From Segatella copri (GTDB taxonomy: Bacteria; Bacteroidota; Bacteroidia; Bacteroidales; Bacteroidaceae): DNA of 64,000 nucleotides. The translations under genes were made by a program, and so were the position numbers. This document shows, piece by piece, positions 37,297 to 45,602 of the stretch (position 1 is its first letter; each line of letters begins with the position of its first letter). The notes under the pieces were generated by a model. The model was given only the letters and a program-made list of their open reading frames with translations. It had not been told where the DNA came from and did no database searches. Where the stretch lies: the NCBI RefSeq assembly GCF_026015295.1, contig NZ_JAPDUW010000001.1, positions 2,713,501 to 2,777,500 on the forward strand, given 5' to 3'.

Positions 37297-37434
37297 ATGA
37301 GATTTTATACAGAAGAAGATATATTAGATAAGCATATAGGCAAGATAGGAAGTCCTCATCGTAATCAATTTGAGAATGAAATCAACAGATTCTTAACCAA
37401 AGAGGCCACCAAACTCCCAGATTGTTCTTGCTGA
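37297..37434 (+). pseudogene. N-terminal fragment of an XRE/HigA-type antitoxin
   Basis: 45 codons: 'MRFYTEEDILDKHIGKIGSP' then 'HRNQFENEINRFLTKEATKL'. This resembles the start of Bacteroidota HigA-like XRE regulators ('...LDKHIGxxGTPxRxxFExE...FLxxEAIR'). Those continue into a helix-turn-helix of about 50 residues; here the frame ends after 'PDCSC'. No toxin gene precedes it, as RNase H occupies that place. A -7-like TAATTTTA lies about 40 bp upstream. It is either a relic or a truncated regulator; the match is from memory of the family, so moderate. Confidence 0.5.
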
Positions 37435-37490
37435 TTCAGTAAGCATCACCTTTAGATAGACAGTTTAAGAAATAAACGAAGCTATCATCA

Positions 37491-37769
37491 AAATACTCTT
37501 CACTCTTCACCTTTCGGCCGGCCCCCCTGTGTTTATCGGCATTCCGAGGGGTGAAGAGTTGTTTTTATCTCTTCACCCACTCTTCACCACTCTTCACCTT
37601 CAGAAACGGGAACAGAGGAGAAAGACTGATAGGTGGATTGCAAATCTGCCAGAACTGAAGGGTGAAGAGTGGTGAAGAGTAGGTGAAGAGTGCCCGAATA
37701 CTCTTCACCCCTCGAAATGCCGATAAACACAGGGGATTCGGGGCTTTTGGTGAAGAGTGAAGAGTATTT
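37491..37769. repeat. Composite palindromic element of about 280 bp
   Basis: The outer arms 37491-37558 and 37701-37769 are near-perfect inverted copies. Both contain CCCCTGTGTTTATCGGCAT and end in ACTCTTCACTCTTCACC-type runs. Inner arms 37569-37603 and 37655-37690 are a second inverted pair made of CTCTTCACC repeats. The centre (37604-37654) is unique. As RNA it would fold into a long two-storey hairpin. There is no reading frame and no transposase, so it resembles a MITE-like or REP-like element. Confidence 0.85.
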
Positions 37770-37824
37770 GGCAGGAAGCCTATACGAAAACAAAATAAAG
37801 GAGGTTTCGATAACTGTTCCAGTA

Positions 37825-37903
37825 AAACAGCCGACTAGCCACTCATGCGCTAGTCGGCTGTTTGCGTTTTGCCAGTTGGCTGTTTATATTTTGCCAGTTG
37901 GCT
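37825..37903. repeat. 15-bp perfect hairpin with two trailing degenerate copies
   Basis: AAACAGCCGACTAGC/GCTAGTCGGCTGTTT (37825-37839/37849-37863), 9-nt loop. The right arm's CTAGTCGGCTG is followed by GCCAGTTGGCTG (37871) and GCCAGTTGGCTA (37893). These related words are spaced 21-22 bp apart, and TTTTGCCAGTTGGCT is exactly duplicated. Confidence 0.75.
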
Positions 37904-37927
37904 ATTTCCGGTTCTCGCATCAATCAT

Positions 37928-37963
37928 CGCAAGTACTTACATCGACTATCGTAAGTACTTGCG
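37928..37963. repeat. 13-bp perfect inverted repeat beside the ATPase stop
   Basis: CGCAAGTACTTAC (37928-37940) and GTAAGTACTTGCG (37951-37963) with a 10-nt loop, 17 bp from the stop of the leftward ATPase. Each arm itself contains the palindrome AAGTACTT. No U-tract follows. Confidence 0.75.
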
Positions 37964-37980
37964 TTAAAGAACGATATCAG

Positions 37981-39420
37981 TTATTTAAACAAATCATCCA
38001 TTGTAACGACACTTTGTACCCGACCGGCATATTCGTTGAACTTAAGCCCATAAGTAGTAACCAATGTAAGATGCAAGGAACTCCTGCATTTCGTTTCTTC
38101 AGCAAACGTACTCAGTTTATGGCGCAGATTCTTGTCATAAGCAGCATTAATGGAGAAATCATCCTCACAGAATTTCATTTCACAAACATTGATGATACGG
38201 TCGGCTCTGTCAATAATCATATCTATCTGCGCACCATCTTTCTCTTTTCTGCTTTTCCAGGGACTCGCCTCTGTCTGCACTCCACTAATACCGAGTGCCT
38301 GCTTGATTTGTGGCAGATGATAATAGCAAAGAGATTCAAAGGTAAAACCTCGCCATGCTGTCAGCTCAGGTGTCAGCAGGTTGTCTTGCCAGAAATGCGG
38401 ATTTGTCGTCTTTCTGCCATCTATGAATGACAAATAGAATTTGCTGTAGAAATCTGTCAGACGGAAATATACCTCACGCTTGGGATAACCATACTTAACA
38501 TACGATGTTATGAAATCACTCACTTCGAGTGATTTTAATGTAGCTGAAAGTCCACCACCATTAGGTATTTTTGTAAGCGAAACGATTTCTTTTCGCGTAT
38601 ATCCCTGTCTTTTTTGAGCCAGAAGGCGCACGATAGTCATGCAATCCTCCGCATTAGTAAAGAGAGAAGAATAGAGGCGGTCGAACTCTAAACCGAGTTT
38701 GGCTGCAGGTTCGAAGAAAAGCCTGTCCATATTCTGAGCCAGACTTTTGCCTTTCTGCAGCATGGAAATATAATAAGGAATGCCACCTGTAGCCATATAA
38801 CATTGTATCTGGTCGAACTTAGACATCACGATGTTGTTAGCCTGATAGTATTCTTCGCATTCGCCCAACGTAAACGGGCGCAACTTGATTTCATCAGTTG
38901 TGCGATCAAACAAACCGCCTTTATTGTTTAATAGCTTGTCTGAAATCCATGACGTGGCAGAGCCGCAGACGATAAGCATGATATTCTGCTTTCCTGCAGC
39001 CCATCCATTCCAAAAATGCTCTAATGCTGTAACAAATCCCGAGCGGGGAGTGTCAAGCCATGGCAATTCATCTATGAATATCACCTGACGCTTGTCTGCA
39101 TCTTGCTCTTCCAAGAGATTGATGAGTGCATCAAAAGCTTCGAGCCAAGAGGATGGCACCTTCTTACCCTTGCTGCCATAGCGAACAAGACTGGAGTAAA
39201 AGCTAGTCAACTGTTGCTCCATTATTTTTTGACCACTTAACTCATAAGGAGATAAACCCGTATGGTAAAAGCTCATTTTATCCTGAAACAATTCTCTTAC
39301 GAGAAAGGTTTTTCCGACCCTTCTTCTACCATATATTACTGCAAAAACAGGTTTATTTTCCTTGTAAAGATCCAGAAGTTCCTTAATCTCCTGCTTTCTT
39401 CCGATAATTTTCTGTGCCAT
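37981..39420 (-). CDS. AAA ATPase (ATPase_2 type) with DUF234 nuclease-like domain
   Basis: 479 aa from the ATG at 39420; the frame is open upstream, but the promoter at 39443-39473 fixes this start. Walker A 'GRRRVGKTFLV' (31-41) and Walker B 'VIFIDELPWLDT' (113-124) are of the archaeal-type ATPase_2 (PF01637) group. A winged-helix region follows ('KRQGYTRKEIVSLTKIPNGG'). The C-terminal DUF234 has a PD-(D/E)xK-like core 'GAQIDMIIDRADRIINVCEMKF'. Cytoplasmic. It is divergent from another AAA ATPase across a 168-bp gap that holds a triplicated motif. Function is unknown; suspected roles are DNA processing, defence or toxin-like. Confidence 0.85.
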   Translation of the reverse strand: MAQKIIGRKQEIKELLDLYKENKPVFAVIYGRRRVGKTFLVRELFQDKMSFYHTGLSPYELSGQKIMEQQLTSFYSSLVRYGSKGKKVPSSWLEAFDALINLLEEQDADKRQVIFIDELPWLDTPRSGFVTALEHFWNGWAAGKQNIMLIVCGSATSWISDKLLNNKGGLFDRTTDEIKLRPFTLGECEEYYQANNIVMSKFDQIQCYMATGGIPYYISMLQKGKSLAQNMDRLFFEPAAKLGLEFDRLYSSLFTNAEDCMTIVRLLAQKRQGYTRKEIVSLTKIPNGGGLSATLKSLEVSDFITSYVKYGYPKREVYFRLTDFYSKFYLSFIDGRKTTNPHFWQDNLLTPELTAWRGFTFESLCYYHLPQIKQALGISGVQTEASPWKSRKEKDGAQIDMIIDRADRIINVCEMKFCEDDFSINAAYDKNLRHKLSTFAEETKCRSSLHLTLVTTYGLKFNEYAGRVQSVVTMDDLFK

Positions 39421-39442
39421 AATCCTTTCGTTTATTTTGCTG

Positions 39443-39473
39443 CAAATATACAAAAAATATCGTTTCGAGCAAA
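39443..39473 (-). promoter_or_regulatory. Promoter of the leftward ATPase
   Basis: On the minus strand TTTG (39473-39470), a 19-bp spacer and TATATTTG (39450-39443). The -33 element lies inside the first copy of the TTTCGAGCAAAAT motif. The ATG is at 39420. Confidence 0.75.
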
Positions 39474-39528
39474 ATAAACGCACGCTATTTTGCTCGAAAT
39501 GGGGTAAAAATACCATTTCGAGCAGAAT
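39463..39528. repeat. Three copies of a 13-bp motif between divergent ATPases
   Basis: TTTCGAGCAAAAT at 39463-39475 (direct), ATTTTGCTCGAAA at 39487-39499 (inverted) and TTTCGAGCAGAAT at 39516-39528 (direct, one change). Copy 1 covers the -33 box of the leftward ATPase, and copies 2 and 3 approach the rightward one. It has the layout of an operator for shared control. Confidence 0.85.
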
Positions 39529-39588
39529 TTACTTAGCATTTACGAACCGATACTTCACTTTCGCCATGGGATAAATATAGCTAAGAAA

Positions 39589-40824
39589 TTGATATTAGAG
39601 AACCAACAAATGGTAAAAGAATTGAGTTTCATTAGACGCAATGTCGAATTTGAACCTCATTCATGCTACGTATTGGTAGGTCTTCGCCGGGCAGGTAAGT
39701 CATATATGCTATATCAACGCATACATGACCTATTACAGCAAGGCCATTCCATTGAAGAAATTCTCTACTTCAACTTTGAAGATGACCGTTTAGCAGACAT
39801 CCAACTCAGCGACCTCGACCTCATCAAACAAGCATACGAAGAATTATTTGCCCATAAGCCAATCTTCATGCTTGACGAGATTCAATTAGTGGATGGTTGG
39901 GAAAAATTTGCACGCCGACTTGCAGACCATAAATACCTTGTTTATATTACTGGAAGCAATGCAAAGATGTTGAGCAAAGAAATTTCCACAACTCTTGACG
40001 GACGTTATATAGTTCAAAATGTATTTCCATTTTCCTTCATGGAATTCCTCCAATCCAAGAACATCCAATTAGAAAAGCAGTGGGAATACCTTGACAACGC
40101 TCCTATCAAACGAACTTTCAATGAATATTTCCACTTTGGAGGATTACCAGAGTTAGTCATCCGAGAAGAATCATTCAAGCGTCAATGGTTAGGCAATCTA
40201 TACTATAAGATATATTTTGGCGACTTAATCAGTAGATACAATATACGTAACACTACAGGATTAAAAGTATTAGTCAGGAAATTAGCTGAGAGCATCAAAC
40301 AGCCACAAAGCTACAATCGTCTTGCAAATATCGTATCTACAGTAGCAGGAAAGGTCAAGCAAGAAACTATCGTAGATTACCTTGAATACATCAAGGAAAC
40401 TTGCATGATTTTTTCTATAGAAAACATTGAAGCAAAATTGCAAGACAAGATTTCTAACAAGAAATACTATTTCATCGATAATGGAATTCTGAACCTCTTC
40501 CTGCTTGATCCAGAAACATCCCTATTGGAAAATATGGTTGCCATTTATCTCTATGAGACGTATGGTGAAGACCTATATTATTACAATGACAATATAGAAG
40601 TTGACTTTTGTCTATTTGAGCATGGTAAAGCCATCCAAGTATCCTATAGCATACAGGATGATAAGACTTATGAGCGAGAAACAAAAGCCCTCATAGTTTA
40701 TGCCAAACGCTTCGATTGCAAGGAGTTATTCATCATCACGATGGATGAAGAAAAAGAGATTAACCTCGACGGCAATATCATCCAAATTATACCACTTTGG
40801 AAAATGCTATTGAAAGGGATATAA
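39589..40824 (+). CDS. AAA ATPase with DUF4143 domain
   Basis: 411 aa from TTG 39589; an ATG at 39610 (eighth codon) is the other candidate, and no SD-like site decides. Walker A 'GLRRAGKSYML' (31-41), Walker B 'IFMLDEIQLVDGW' (92-104), sensor 'VYITGSNAKMLS' and the DUF4143 C-terminal part with 'NIEVDFCLFEHGKAIQVSYS'. The second acidic/lysine position of the PD-(D/E)xK pattern is changed to Val-Ser (QVSY), as in many members of this branch, so nuclease activity is doubtful. It is divergent from the ATPase at 39420 with the triplicated motif between them. Partner, target and role are unknown. Confidence 0.85.
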   Translation: MILENQQMVKELSFIRRNVEFEPHSCYVLVGLRRAGKSYMLYQRIHDLLQQGHSIEEILYFNFEDDRLADIQLSDLDLIKQAYEELFAHKPIFMLDEIQLVDGWEKFARRLADHKYLVYITGSNAKMLSKEISTTLDGRYIVQNVFPFSFMEFLQSKNIQLEKQWEYLDNAPIKRTFNEYFHFGGLPELVIREESFKRQWLGNLYYKIYFGDLISRYNIRNTTGLKVLVRKLAESIKQPQSYNRLANIVSTVAGKVKQETIVDYLEYIKETCMIFSIENIEAKLQDKISNKKYYFIDNGILNLFLLDPETSLLENMVAIYLYETYGEDLYYYNDNIEVDFCLFEHGKAIQVSYSIQDDKTYERETKALIVYAKRFDCKELFIITMDEEKEINLDGNIIQIIPLWKMLLKGI

Positions 40825-40858
40825 ATAGTTGAAGGGCTGCAAAGAACCCTTCAACTAT
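40825..40858. terminator. 12-bp hairpin between convergent genes
   Basis: ATAGTTGAAGGG/CCCTTCAACTAT (40825-40836/40847-40858), perfect stem with a 10-nt loop, directly after the ATPase stop. No long T-run follows (CTAATATTATAG), so it may act as a weak terminator or 3' stabiliser. Confidence 0.55.
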
Positions 40859-40937
40859 CTAATATTATAGATTATCTTTCCAAGAGCCTTTCTTTAGCAC
40901 AGGTTTTTAGTCACACAATTAATTTTCTATTATAACT

Positions 40938-42179
40938 TTATTCAGAAAAAAACTCCTCTATAAATGGAATCAGTTCAGAATATCCGTTTGTAATTGATTG
41001 AAAAACAATATTTCCACTATTATCAACAGCATAAACCTTAGGAGGATTCATATCATAACCATTAAAATTTATTATACAATTTTCTCTGGTTTGCGAACAA
41101 TTCTTCCATGGTATTCCAACTTCTTTTATATATTCAAAATGTGCCTCCTCATCAACACAAGGAATAGCACCTCCTGAGCAAAGGGTAGAATATCCCAATA
41201 TTTCAAGTCCTTTACCATGCAAGCGTTCATAAACAGGAATAAGTTTTTGTACTAAGTCTTTAGAATACATACACCATGATTCCCAATGCATCAATAAGGT
41301 CAACTTATTTTTAGAAAAATCACTATTGTTATGAACATTTCCATCAAAATCAATTATTTGAAATTCTGTCATAGGAATTTTTAGATTTTTCCAATAAGTT
41401 TTATAGTTATCAGTTTTTGTAACAGAAAGAAGTGCAAAGTTATGCCAAAAGTCGCAAAAGCGTTCATGATTTTCTGCCCACTTGGGAACATCTGCGTTAT
41501 TAGATATACAAGAAAAATCAAGTTGTCTTCCATCACAAACATAAGACATAAGTTCCGACCATGGATGTTCAGGGAGGTGACTAGATAAATTTACATTATT
41601 TGCTATTGAAAATCCATACAATTTAGTTAAACATTCAGGAACATCACCTCTAATATCATTATTCGACAAAAAAAGATACTTTAAATTTTTTAATTTTTCA
41701 AAAGCCGCAATAGGTAATTTTCCTACTAAATTATTTTTCTCTAGAGAAATCCACTCTACGGTACCCTGTTTTCCCTGAATTTCAGGAGCAGAAATTCCAT
41801 ACCATTCAGAAACCGGCTTATCAGTTCCCCAATTATCTTTTTTTCTCCAATTATCACCACCTAATTCCCTGTATATCTCCATTAAAGCTTCTCGTTCTTC
41901 TTCAACAGAATAAGAATATCTTGTAGTAAATAATCCACTTGGATTAGAAGAAGTAAAAGAGCGCAAAATAGATTGGTTTTTTGAATCTACCAATTTAACT
42001 GTAACATTACCAACTTCATCTAAACTATATTTTACTATATTAGTCGATGGGGACACTACTTCTATGCTCCATTGTTCACTTCCGTCATTTGCATCAAACA
42101 TCACATATTGAATATCAATCTGAGCATTCGATGTAAACAAAAGACTAACAAAAATCAATAATAAACAAACTCTTTTCAT
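40938..42179 (-). CDS. Secreted leucine-rich repeat protein with thioredoxin-like domain
   Basis: 413 aa. Signal peptide 'VCLLLIFVSLLFTSNAQ'. An LRR segment at about 95-200 ('GGDNWRKKDNWGTDKPVSEW', 'LKNLKYLFLSNNDIRGDVPE') is followed by a TlpA/thioredoxin-like domain at about 270-410. There the usual WCxxC is 'WESWCMYS', with only one cysteine, so it cannot form the normal disulfide. Last gene of the leftward C10 protease run; its start overlaps the preceding stop by 4 bp. A redox or adhesion role cannot be read; the fusion itself is unusual. Confidence 0.7.
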   Translation of the reverse strand: MKRVCLLLIFVSLLFTSNAQIDIQYVMFDANDGSEQWSIEVVSPSTNIVKYSLDEVGNVTVKLVDSKNQSILRSFTSSNPSGLFTTRYSYSVEEEREALMEIYRELGGDNWRKKDNWGTDKPVSEWYGISAPEIQGKQGTVEWISLEKNNLVGKLPIAAFEKLKNLKYLFLSNNDIRGDVPECLTKLYGFSIANNVNLSSHLPEHPWSELMSYVCDGRQLDFSCISNNADVPKWAENHERFCDFWHNFALLSVTKTDNYKTYWKNLKIPMTEFQIIDFDGNVHNNSDFSKNKLTLLMHWESWCMYSKDLVQKLIPVYERLHGKGLEILGYSTLCSGGAIPCVDEEAHFEYIKEVGIPWKNCSQTRENCIINFNGYDMNPPKVYAVDNSGNIVFQSITNGYSELIPFIEEFFSE

Positions 42180-42673
42180 ATTTTCTGTATTTTTAAAGAA
42201 CGATGAAATGACATTGTTAGGATATAGACACCCTTTGAATACTTAGATGTATTTATTACAACACGACCATATCTATCCGCATTTACCTTATCCAGAATTC
42301 GACCATCAATTGTCATAATCCTAACTGTTTCTCCTTCAGATAGTCCACTAACGAGAAATCCATAGTTAATTATGCTCTTAACAAAAATATCCTGTTTGTG
42401 CAATAAAATTGGAATAATAGTTGTTTTATCAATATCCACCTCCTTAACAAAATGATAACTTATATCTGAAAATTTTAGTTTAAGCTTATTTCTCCCATCT
42501 GCAGATATACACATTTCATCTACATTTTCAAAGCTACAAGTCACTTCTTGTTTAAGGCTTACATACACTGTCCCATTTATAGTACGAAAGCATAATGCCT
42601 TCACACGCTCTTGAGCTGATATTGTCAAAAGACTCACACATGACAAGAATAAACAAAATAAAAATCTAATCAT
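42176..42673 (-). CDS. Small secreted protein with type IX-like C-terminal domain
   Basis: 165 aa. Signal peptide 'FLFCLFLSCVSLLTISAQ', a short beta-rich middle ('TINGTVYVSLKQEVTCSFE') and a C-terminal 'GETVRIMTIDGRILDKVNAD...KGVYILTMSFHRSLKIQKI'. That ending resembles the Por secretion/sorting domain of type IX cargo. No catalytic domain is present. It overlaps the LRR-thioredoxin gene and follows the small lipoprotein. Confidence 0.6.
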   Translation of the reverse strand: MIRFLFCLFLSCVSLLTISAQERVKALCFRTINGTVYVSLKQEVTCSFENVDEMCISADGRNKLKLKFSDISYHFVKEVDIDKTTIIPILLHKQDIFVKSIINYGFLVSGLSEGETVRIMTIDGRILDKVNADRYGRVVINTSKYSKGVYILTMSFHRSLKIQKI

Positions 42674-42685
42674 TTACTATAATAT

Positions 42686-42937
42686 TTAAGATTTTAAAGC
42701 CCAAGTCAAGCACATGGACTCCATATTTCTGTTTTTAATATCGTCCTTGCCACCAAGTGCAAGATTTTCCTTCTCCTCATTTTGCTCTGCATTCTGAACC
42801 ACTCTATCAGCAAAAAGGGTATCTGCCACTTGCACACTGTCATTTGTAGCCAGTCCATCCACCTTATTACCAGTTTCCTTGCAAGCTACAACTGACATGG
42901 ATGCAACAAAAATTATCAAACAATATAACTTTCTCAT
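42686..42937 (-). CDS. Small putative lipoprotein
   Basis: 83 aa. Signal with lipobox 'SVVAC' (Cys19 predicted as lipid attachment), then an acidic, Asn/Gln-rich mature part ending 'NRNMESMCLTWALKS'. Short lipoproteins or propeptide-like inhibitors often sit next to C10 proteases, so it may protect the cell from the neighbouring enzyme; this is inference. It lies 25 bp downstream of the protease gene. Confidence 0.6.
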   Translation of the reverse strand: MRKLYCLIIFVASMSVVACKETGNKVDGLATNDSVQVADTLFADRVVQNAEQNEEKENLALGGKDDIKNRNMESMCLTWALKS

Positions 42938-42962
42938 AATTACAAATTATTAATTTAAACTA

Positions 42963-45539
42963 TTACCATACTACGATTTTCTTTCCTAAGATAATATACA
43001 AACCTGGGGCAATTGGAACTTTCTGCTCACCAGCATCCACCAAAACCTCTTTCATCTTTTGACCACCAAAATTATAAATGGTCATTTTTCTTTCTCGCTC
43101 AGAAATAATTTTCAAACATCCTTTTCCTCCTAACACTTGAAAGTTTTCACTATGTGGCATCGAAATCATCGTAGAAGTTCCACCTACATACACAGGCAAT
43201 TCATTACCAGACAGACGATAAGCTAAAGAACTCCCCACAACATAAAGCTTATATTTCTCAACATCAGAACTTAATTTAACCCCTGCCACAGAACTAATGG
43301 TGATAGCTCCTATTATAAAACGACTGCCAACTTCATCAGGACTAACCTCTACTGTACAATTTTCTGTAGAATTAGCCTCCATCCATATTGTCTTTTCTAC
43401 CTGTTTGCAACGATTATTTGGCTTACCCGTCATTGACACAACATATTTAAAACGAGCCTTAGAACCCTTATTTTTGAGAACAAAGTTAAACACAGCCTTA
43501 TTATCTTGTGCTAAAGGAGCCTTAACTAACCCTTTACCTTCAACATAGCAAGCATGCTCTACATCATAAGCTCCCGGGGTCGCATTACTATAAGCATCTA
43601 TTAAAACAATCGAAGGATTTTCATAAGCAACTGTTGGGATACATTTACCACACACAAGTTCTTCTCCTTCCTCATCTACCAACCAAAAATATACATTTTC
43701 AGAATTTGTCCTCAATTTAAACGCTCTCGTAATATCCCCTAACGCTGGCACAGACAGATTAAAATGTTCCTTTGGTGAATCAGGTTTTACATCGTTATCA
43801 CTAACATACATATCAATCTTACCCATGTATTCCTCAAACATTTTGTTATGAAGTGAGAATTGAAAAACATTCTCATCTCCTTGGATAACTTCATCATTGG
43901 CAACAATATCTGCTGTCAAATCAAGACATTTCGAAACTCGAATATTCTGCTCTGTGGCTTTTACGTAAACTACTCCTCTACGCCACAAATCACTCATATG
44001 AAACACACCCTCATTCCATTTTCGACCATCATAACTATAAAAAACTGACAATTTAGAAACGCCAACAGGGAAAGCATACTCAAATGGAAGTTCAAAATCC
44101 CAACTTGAATAGCTAGAAGGCTTCCTTTTATTCAAATGAAGTTTCTTTTTATCCGAAACAATTATAACATTCCCATTACCTTGAGTAACTCCGACTGCCA
44201 CATATCCATCAAAGTCTTTGTCTGATAAGTTACCAAATTCAAATGTCATCGTACCTTTGAAATTATCAGAACTACTCGTGCGAGTATCTTTTTGCCAAAT
44301 TACTTTTGATGTTATCATTAAATTAATATGAGAAGTTGCATGTTCAAAAAGAGGACTATCTTTTACACCATTGTCAGGAGCAATTCCAATCAATATTCCT
44401 AAATCTTTTGTATAACCATCTTTTGAAGATACAGAGGCTGCGCCTTCATAATCTGGATTTAAGACCATCAGGTCAAAATAGCCGTTACGAGAACCATTCC
44501 ATCCCCAATTTATATGATACAAACCAGATTCATCGACACCATCACAGACAAATTCATGCCCACCTGTTGAATCAAATCCACTAAAAATAATAGGACGTTC
44601 TGCTTGTAATTCTCTATTAATAAGCTCTACCCATTGAGATAATGTTACTTCACTACGATATACTTTATTCAGTAAGTCTGCATCATAACCAAAAAACTTA
44701 GCCAACTGGGATGGTTCTAAATTACCACCTGACAAAGGACCATATTGAACCTGAATAGCTGCCCCACAATGAAATAATAATTTTGCCACGGCATCTGCAT
44801 TTGTATCCGTATAAGACACGTTATAATAAGTAGGCAGAATGTTAGCCCAATCATAAGCCTCTCCCTTTGATATAGAAGAAGTCATCTGACCCTTTCTGTA
44901 ATCATAGCCAGGAATATCTGCCTGAAGTGTTTTTGGATACCTATAATACGCCATCACTTGCGCCATTGCCACAGGAACACATCCAGTAACAGCATGTAAA
45001 GAACCTCCATCATAAAGGGGGCACATCTTATTATAAGGATTATCCTGACCAAAAGCTATGTTTCCTAAAAGTGGTTCCACCTTTATCGCATTCAAACTTG
45101 AACGAATATTTTTTTCTACCTCCAAATTACGAATAGTCGTTTCATCATTCCCTAACACTTTATCTACAGTCGCTTGGTATGATTTCATAAAATACGTGAG
45201 GCCATCAGGAAGTTCATTTTCATTAAAAGTTCCCTCATCAGAATATCCTATAATTTCTGGAAATCTGTCATCTCCAGAAACGATAACAAATCCTTTATCT
45301 TCACTATTGGCAAAAACATAGCAACTAACCGTCTGTGAATTTGTCTCGCCCCCAAAACTCTTAGCCTTGCAGGCTGGAGAACTATTTTCATCAATTTGTA
45401 TTCCCAACTTAGCCGCTTGCTTTTCCGCAATAGCCTTTGCTTGAGCATAACTTCTTGGCCCTGCCAAGGAACTTATACACACAAAAGAGGAAAGCAATAT
45501 AAGCAATATACTTTTGTTAATTCGAGTATAATTCTTCAT
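42963..45539 (-). CDS. C10 cysteine protease (streptopain/SpeB-like) with type IX-like tail
   Basis: 858 aa. Signal peptide 'SILLILLSSFVCISSLAG', a SpeB-like propeptide (about 28-165, 'FVIVSGDDRFPEIIGYSDEG'), then the papain-fold C10 domain with catalytic Cys187 ('HAVTGCVPVAMAQVMAYYRY') and His328 ('DSTGGHEFVCDG'), and 'HINWGWNGSRNGYFDLMV'. About 450 residues of beta-sandwich follow, ending in a sorting-like domain 'KMTIYNFGGQKMKEV...IAPGLYIILGKKIVV'. A secreted endopeptidase, presumably surface-linked by PorU. It belongs to the leftward run under the UpxY-type regulator. The region is AT-rich relative to flanking core genes. Confidence 0.9.
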   Translation of the reverse strand: MKNYTRINKSILLILLSSFVCISSLAGPRSYAQAKAIAEKQAAKLGIQIDENSSPACKAKSFGGETNSQTVSCYVFANSEDKGFVIVSGDDRFPEIIGYSDEGTFNENELPDGLTYFMKSYQATVDKVLGNDETTIRNLEVEKNIRSSLNAIKVEPLLGNIAFGQDNPYNKMCPLYDGGSLHAVTGCVPVAMAQVMAYYRYPKTLQADIPGYDYRKGQMTSSISKGEAYDWANILPTYYNVSYTDTNADAVAKLLFHCGAAIQVQYGPLSGGNLEPSQLAKFFGYDADLLNKVYRSEVTLSQWVELINRELQAERPIIFSGFDSTGGHEFVCDGVDESGLYHINWGWNGSRNGYFDLMVLNPDYEGAASVSSKDGYTKDLGILIGIAPDNGVKDSPLFEHATSHINLMITSKVIWQKDTRTSSSDNFKGTMTFEFGNLSDKDFDGYVAVGVTQGNGNVIIVSDKKKLHLNKRKPSSYSSWDFELPFEYAFPVGVSKLSVFYSYDGRKWNEGVFHMSDLWRRGVVYVKATEQNIRVSKCLDLTADIVANDEVIQGDENVFQFSLHNKMFEEYMGKIDMYVSDNDVKPDSPKEHFNLSVPALGDITRAFKLRTNSENVYFWLVDEEGEELVCGKCIPTVAYENPSIVLIDAYSNATPGAYDVEHACYVEGKGLVKAPLAQDNKAVFNFVLKNKGSKARFKYVVSMTGKPNNRCKQVEKTIWMEANSTENCTVEVSPDEVGSRFIIGAITISSVAGVKLSSDVEKYKLYVVGSSLAYRLSGNELPVYVGGTSTMISMPHSENFQVLGGKGCLKIISERERKMTIYNFGGQKMKEVLVDAGEQKVPIAPGLYIILGKKIVVW

Positions 45540-45602
45540 AATTACATTTTTAATAATAAGAAATTATCCTATTTAAAACATTTATTAAACCAACATTACC
45601 AA

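Noticed and set aside
42686..42937. Double-glycine leader peptide (LALGG-like) as substrate for the C39 exporter
   Set aside because: It has a lipoprotein signal with lipobox Cys, and the GG lies inside the mature part, 33 kb from the exporter.
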